The translations under genes were made by a program, and so were the position numbers. Source: Arthrobacter cheniae (GTDB lineage Bacteria; Actinomycetota; Actinomycetes; Actinomycetales; Micrococcaceae). From it: a DNA stretch of 64,000 bases. The notes beneath the pieces are model-generated. The model worked only from the letters and a program-made list of their open reading frames with translations, did no database searches and was not told the origin of the DNA. Within the stretch, counting starts at the first letter, position 1, and every line of letters starts with the position of its first letter. The stretch lies in NCBI RefSeq assembly GCF_003602275.1, contig NZ_QZVT01000002.1, forward strand, positions 1-64,000. Reading direction: 5' to 3'. Positions 60,305 through 64,000 of the stretch are shown here, piece after piece.

Positions 60305-61176
60305 CAGCTGCTGCTCCTAGCTGGGTCGGTATCAGGATCGTCCTCGGGGTAGGAGTCGCGGTCGTACTCGTCACCGAGTTGTCCGTCTTCCAATTGCGCC
60401 ATCTGAGCGTCGAATTCCTCTTGCGAGACGACCTCCACGTTGAACAGCATCTCCGAGTGGTATTGACCGCACAGCTCGGCGCACTTGCCCGCGAAGGTAC
60501 CTTCCTTCGTGGGCGTCAGGTTGATGTAGTTCGTGCGTCCCGGGTAGAGGTCGCGCTTCTGCAGGAACGCCGGCACGAAGAACGAGTGCTGGACGTCGCG
60601 GGCGTTGAGCTGGAGCTCGACCGACCTGTTCACGGGGAGGTACAGGGTCGGCAGGTTCTCCGGTACGCCCTCTTCACCGTTCAGGCTGCCCTGGACGCCG
60701 GTGGAGTACTTGTCCTCGTTGACATAGTTGAAGTCCCATGACCACTGCTTGCCTCGAACGTCCACGATGACGTCGGGGTCCTCGACTCGGGCGTCGATGG
60801 TGGCGATGTCCCGCTCCGTGAAATAGAAGAACACGAGAACCATGAACAGTGGGATCGTCAAGTAGAAGATCTCGAGTGGCAGGTTGTAGCTGATCTGGCG
60901 CGGGTAACCGGTGTCGTTCTTCCGCCGGCGGTAGGCCACCATGCACCAGATGATGAGGCCCCACGTGATGAGGCCGACCACCATTGCCGCAATCCACGAG
61001 TTGACCCATAGATCGGTGATGATCCCGGTGTGATTGGTGTTGTCCCGGTCTGCCGGAAGCCAACCCTTCTGGGCTTCTGCCGAACAGCCGGTCAGTAGGA
61101 GGGCGCCGACCAGCGAGATGCTGGAGATCTTTGCGATCCTGACGCGCTTGCTACCGGTTCGGTCCTGCGAACTCAC
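60304..61176 (-). CDS. ctaC: cytochrome c oxidase subunit II
   Basis: 290 residues. Lipoprotein signal ([13 protein letters not shown]), two membrane helices ([20 protein letters not shown] and [17 protein letters not shown]) and the periplasmic CuA domain with [20 protein letters not shown] and [12 protein letters not shown] (CuA Cys-x3-Cys-x3-His-x2-Met). Accepts electrons from QcrC. GTG 61176 is chosen because AAGGAAGG lies just upstream; ATGs further upstream add a non-conserved leader. Leads the minus-strand operon. Confidence 0.95.
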   Translation of the reverse strand: MSSQDRTGSKRVRIAKISSISLVGALLLTGCSAEAQKGWLPADRDNTNHTGIITDLWVNSWIAAMVVGLITWGLIIWCMVAYRRRKNDTGYPRQISYNLPLEIFYLTIPLFMVLVFFYFTERDIATIDARVEDPDVIVDVRGKQWSWDFNYVNEDKYSTGVQGSLNGEEGVPENLPTLYLPVNRSVELQLNARDVQHSFFVPAFLQKRDLYPGRTNYINLTPTKEGTFAGKCAELCGQYHSEMLFNVEVVSQEEFDAQMAQLEDGQLGDEYDRDSYPEDDPDTDPARSSS

Positions 61177-61298
61177 AGACGGACCTTCCTTTTCTACGTG
61201 CGTTGCCACCCGCCCATGAAGCTGCACGGGGTGCACATCCAGTTTTACTACTCACTGTAGAGCTTACCCGTAACCCCGTCGATCCTGTGACAAGCAAA

Positions 61299-61336
61299 AG
61301 GCCCGGAACACACGTCATCCGTGATGTTCCGGGCCT
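61299..61336 (-). terminator. terminator of erpA
   Basis: A 12-bp stem AGGCCCGGAACA / TGTTCCGGGCCT with a 14-base loop, followed on the minus strand by TTTTGCTTG. Lies between erpA and ctaC, so the oxidase operon has its own promoter in 61177-61298. Confidence 0.85.
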
Positions 61337-61346
61337 CTGCAGCGTG

Positions 61347-61727
61347 TTAGTGGAAGGAATCTCCACAGGCGCAGGAGCCGCCTGCGTTCGGGTTGTCGAT
61401 GGTGAATCCCTGCTTCGAGATGGTGTCCTCGAAATCGATGGACGCCCCGGAGAGGTATGGAACGCTCATCTTGTCCACGATGACCTCGACACCCTCGAAG
61501 TCCCGGACGGCGTCGCCGTCGAGGACCCTCTCGTCGAAGTAGAGCTGGTAGATCAGGCCCGAGCAGCCACCCGGCTGAACGGCGACGCGCAGTCGCAGGT
61601 CGGTCCGTCCTTCCTGTTCGAGGAGGCTGCGAACCTTGCCGGCAGCGACGTCGGACAGGTCGACCTCGTGCACGGGGAGCTCGGTGGACTCCTGGAGGGA
61701 CCCGGTCTCGGTGGTCGATGTGCTCAT
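61347..61727 (-). CDS. erpA: iron-sulfur cluster insertion protein ErpA/HesB type
   Basis: 126 residues. A-type carrier fold with the three conserved cysteines: one in PGGCSGLIYQLYFDE and two in GGSCACGDSFH at the C-terminus. Carries Fe-S clusters to targets, plausibly including the Rieske protein in this region. TAGGAGA precedes ATG 61727. Confidence 0.93.
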   Translation of the reverse strand: MSTSTTETGSLQESTELPVHEVDLSDVAAGKVRSLLEQEGRTDLRLRVAVQPGGCSGLIYQLYFDERVLDGDAVRDFEGVEVIVDKMSVPYLSGASIDFEDTISKQGFTIDNPNAGGSCACGDSFH

Positions 61728-61883
61728 AGTGTTTCTCCTAGCTCGGGCCACACCGTGGTGTGTCCGCTCTCAGTGCTGTCCGCGGTGTCGCGCGCACGGC
61801 TTCGTTCCATGGTACGCCGGGCCCGCTTCTGTCATAACGGGCGGAGGGCCGGAAACATTTCCACGCGCCGGTCCCCGTGCATC

Positions 61884-63308
61884 TCAGGTGCGCGACAGCC
61901 CGCCGGCGTTGATCCGCGCCAGGAGGATCGCCTCGGCAAGGACCGCTTTCCGGAACTCATCGAGGTGGAGCGACTCGTTCGCGCTGTGCGCCCTGGAATC
62001 CGGGTCCTCGACGCCGGTGATGAGGATCTGGGCCGAGGGGAAGAGCTCGGTGAGGTCGGCGATGAAGGGGATGGAACCACCCATCCCCGCCTCGACGGCC
62101 TGAACGCCCCATGCCTCCTCGAGCGCCTCGAGCGCAAGGCGCGATGCCGGCTCGGTGGTGTCCGTCCGGAAAGGGCTGCCGGTCTCCCCCGGCGTGAAGG
62201 AGACCTTGGCCCCGAACGGGGCGTGGGACTCGACGTGCGCGCGGACGGCATCCATGGCGGCTGCAGGCTCTTGCCCCGGAGCGAGCCGGAGGCTGAACTT
62301 GGCGCGGGCGCGTGGAAGGAGAGTGTTGGAGGACAGCGCAACGCTGGGGATGTCCATGCCGATGATGGACAGCGCCGGCTTGTGCCAGAGCCGCGACGCG
62401 ATGGACCCCGTTCCCGCCAGTTGCACGCCGTCGAGCACGGAGGCATCCGAACGGTAGTCCTGCTCGGCGTAGTCGACCGTCGCGTGGTCACCGCTCGTGA
62501 GGCCCGCGATCGCCACGTCCCCGGCGTCGTCATGCAGTGTCGCGATGAGCCGTGCAAGGAGGGTCGGGGCGTCGAGCACCGGACCGCCGAACATGCCGGA
62601 GTGCACGGCATGGTCGAGCACCTGCACCTCGATGGTGCCGTCGACCAGGCCCCGAAGGCTCGTGGTGAGGGCAGGCACGCCGACCTTCCAGTTGCTCGAG
62701 TCGGCGACGACGATGACGTCGGCCTCGAGATCGTCCCGATACGTCTCGAGGAAGGATCGGAACGTCGGGGATCCGGCTTCCTCCTCACCCTCGATGAAGA
62801 GTGTCACGCCGACCCCGAAGGAGTTCCCCAGGACCTCGGTAAGGGCCCCGAACGCTCCGATGTGCGCCATGATGCCGGCCTTGTCATCAGCGGCGCCACG
62901 GCCGTAGAGCCTGCCGTTCCTTTCGGTCGCCACGAAAGGCTCCGATTCCCAGAGGTCAGGGTCTCCAGGCGGCTGGACGTCATGGTGTGCGTAGAGGAGC
63001 ACGGTCGGCTTGCCGTCGGGGGCCACACGGCGGGCGACTACGGCAGGTCCTCCGGGGACGCCGTCGTTGTCGACGCGCAGGATGCGCACGTCCTCGATCC
63101 CGATGCTGCGGATCAGCTCCGCGACGGCCTCGGCGCTGCGATCGAGTTCATGCGCGTCGAAGGCTTCCCACGCGATGCCCTGGATGGCCACGAGGCCGGA
63201 CAGCTGCTCGACGATCCGCGGGAAGGCCGCGTCGACGCTGGCTCGCAACTGCTCACCGACGTCGGCCGGATCGGGCTGGTGCTCGGAAGAGGGGTTCTTG
63301 GAGGTCAT
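61884..63308 (-). CDS. M20 family dipeptidase
   Basis: 474 residues, full length. Metal and catalytic motifs: VLLYAHHDVQPPGD (His/Asp), YGRGAADDKAGI (bridging Asp), LFIEGEEEAGSP (base Glu, metal Glu), and HSANESLHLDEFR at the end. The dimerisation (lid) domain spans about 205-330. Hydrolyses dipeptides in the cytoplasm. Oriented with erpA but separated from it by 156 bases. Confidence 0.93.
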   Translation of the reverse strand: MTSKNPSSEHQPDPADVGEQLRASVDAAFPRIVEQLSGLVAIQGIAWEAFDAHELDRSAEAVAELIRSIGIEDVRILRVDNDGVPGGPAVVARRVAPDGKPTVLLYAHHDVQPPGDPDLWESEPFVATERNGRLYGRGAADDKAGIMAHIGAFGALTEVLGNSFGVGVTLFIEGEEEAGSPTFRSFLETYRDDLEADVIVVADSSNWKVGVPALTTSLRGLVDGTIEVQVLDHAVHSGMFGGPVLDAPTLLARLIATLHDDAGDVAIAGLTSGDHATVDYAEQDYRSDASVLDGVQLAGTGSIASRLWHKPALSIIGMDIPSVALSSNTLLPRARAKFSLRLAPGQEPAAAMDAVRAHVESHAPFGAKVSFTPGETGSPFRTDTTEPASRLALEALEEAWGVQAVEAGMGGSIPFIADLTELFPSAQILITGVEDPDSRAHSANESLHLDEFRKAVLAEAILLARINAGGLSRT

Positions 63309-63441
63309 GCCAGAACCCTACACATGGCCAACGGAGGGCTGGGCGGATGGACTCAGCCCGGTGGAGCGGGCCGCGCCGCGTCGCTCCGACGTATCCGACC
63401 GCTCGGGATGGCACTGCCACTCGAGCCGGTATCCTGAGGGT

Positions 63442-64000
63442 GTGTTCGGACGAAAAGAAAAGACCCCCGCTGCCCAGGAAGTCGTCGACAGCGCTTCACA
63501 CACCCAGGAAGCCCTGCGCGCACAGGGCAAGGGCGCACCAACGCCCAAGCGCAGCGTGCAGGAGGCCGCCCGCAAGCGACCCCTTGTACCCAATGATCGC
63601 AAGGCTGCCCGCGAGCAGAGCCGCTCGTCGGTGCGGGATGAGCGGGCGAAGATGCGCCAGGCACTCGATACCGACGACGAGAAGTACCTGCCCCTCAGGG
63701 ACAAGGGCCCCAGCCGGCGCTACATCCGCCAGTTCGTCGACGCCCGCGTGAACGTGGGTGAGTTCCTGATGATCGCGGCCCTCGTCTTCGTGATCCTGAG
63801 CTTCTTCCAGTCGCTCGCCGTGCAGAGCGCGGTGCTGATGGCGTTCTGGGTCCTCATCGTCGCGGTAATCGTCGACTGCATCCTGCTGCGCCGCTCACTG
63901 AAGAAGAAGCTCACCGGGAAGTTCGGTGCGCCCAATCAGGGCGATCTCTGGTACGGCGTGACCAGGGCGCTCCAATTGCGCCGACTGCGACTGCCGAAGC
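63442..64000 (+). CDS. DUF3043 family membrane protein, truncated at window end
   Basis: At least 186 residues; the end is outside the window. Basic N-terminal half (RKRPLVPNDRKAAREQSRSS, DDEKYLPLRDKGPSRRYIRQ) followed by two membrane helices (FLMIAALVFVILSFFQSLAV, MAFWVLIVAVIVDCILLRRS) and a basic tail. This is the DUF3043 pattern of actinobacteria; function unknown. GTG 63442 is preceded by GAGGG. Divergent from the M20 gene. Confidence 0.9.
   Translation, partial: MFGRKEKTPAAQEVVDSASHTQEALRAQGKGAPTPKRSVQEAARKRPLVPNDRKAAREQSRSSVRDERAKMRQALDTDDEKYLPLRDKGPSRRYIRQFVDARVNVGEFLMIAALVFVILSFFQSLAVQSAVLMAFWVLIVAVIVDCILLRRSLKKKLTGKFGAPNQGDLWYGVTRALQLRRLRLPK

Noticed and set aside
61203-63437. 744-codon open frame on the plus strand opposite erpA and the M20 dipeptidase
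   Set aside because: It is antisense to two well-supported genes, has no family resemblance and arises from high-GC third-position bias.
1-64000. tRNA, rRNA or known riboswitches
   Set aside because: No cloverleaf, rRNA segment or recognisable riboswitch core was found by reading; a covariance-model scan was not possible.

Overview
The window is high-GC DNA from an actinobacterium, most likely Micrococcaceae (Arthrobacter-like). The main evidence is the bcc-aa3 respiratory gene set (ctaE-qcrCAB and ctaC-ctaD-ctaF), an Lsr2 nucleoid protein, a BldC-like regulator, small DUF3040, DUF3043 and DUF3054 membrane proteins, GAF-ANTAR and SigK-like regulators, and frequent GTG/TTG starts. No rRNA, tRNA or CRISPR array was seen. 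All identifications come from reading the translated sequence; no database search was run.

Region 1 (1-13.5 kb) is regulatory and stress-related. It holds a GAF protein, a GNAT-like acetyltransferase, an ABC sugar importer without its own ATPase (binding lipoprotein plus two permeases), a small protein sharing a module with the GAF protein, a GAF-ANTAR antiterminator and an ECF sigma factor with no anti-sigma gene. A compact envelope/osmotic-stress block follows: CsbD, MarR, DUF3040, an MscS-type TM-helix protein, a multi-pass membrane protein and a PRC-barrel/DUF2382 protein.

Region 2 (13.5-39 kb) is accessory and decaying. Small intact genes (DUF1508, BldC-like, YigZ, DUF3040, Lsr2, Cfa, PhoD) alternate with remnants: two serine-recombinase fragments, a methyltransferase start, a universal-stress-protein fragment, a GntR/FCD fragment, a truncated IS110 transposase, a cation-diffusion-facilitator remnant and an unassigned C-terminal fragment. 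Between 18 and 27 kb lies a cell-surface glycan group: a glycosyltransferase and pyruvyltransferase on the minus strand, then a glycosyltransferase, UDP-sugar dehydrogenase, SGNH hydrolase and glycerophosphodiesterase on the plus strand, with the IS110 remnant between the halves. A TetR gene with paired operator-like palindromes faces a DUF4386 gene.

Region 3 (39.5-47.6 kb) is a tight operon. A peptide-type ABC importer (binding protein, two permeases, fused double ATPase) is coupled by ATGA overlaps to an NtaA/SnaA/DszA-type flavin monooxygenase and followed by a DszC/SfnB-type flavoprotein. This layout suggests uptake and oxidative cleavage of an organosulfur or related compound.

Region 4 (47.6-64 kb) is core-like. 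It has MOSC, isochorismatase-fold, VOC, DUF3054, stand-alone Lrp-type sensor and trpD genes, then ctaE-qcrC-qcrA-qcrB on plus and ctaC-ctaD-ctaF on minus, converging around a PAP2 phosphatase and a GntR/UTRA regulator. The window ends with erpA, an M20 dipeptidase and a truncated DUF3043 gene. Strong hairpin terminators mark several unit boundaries here.
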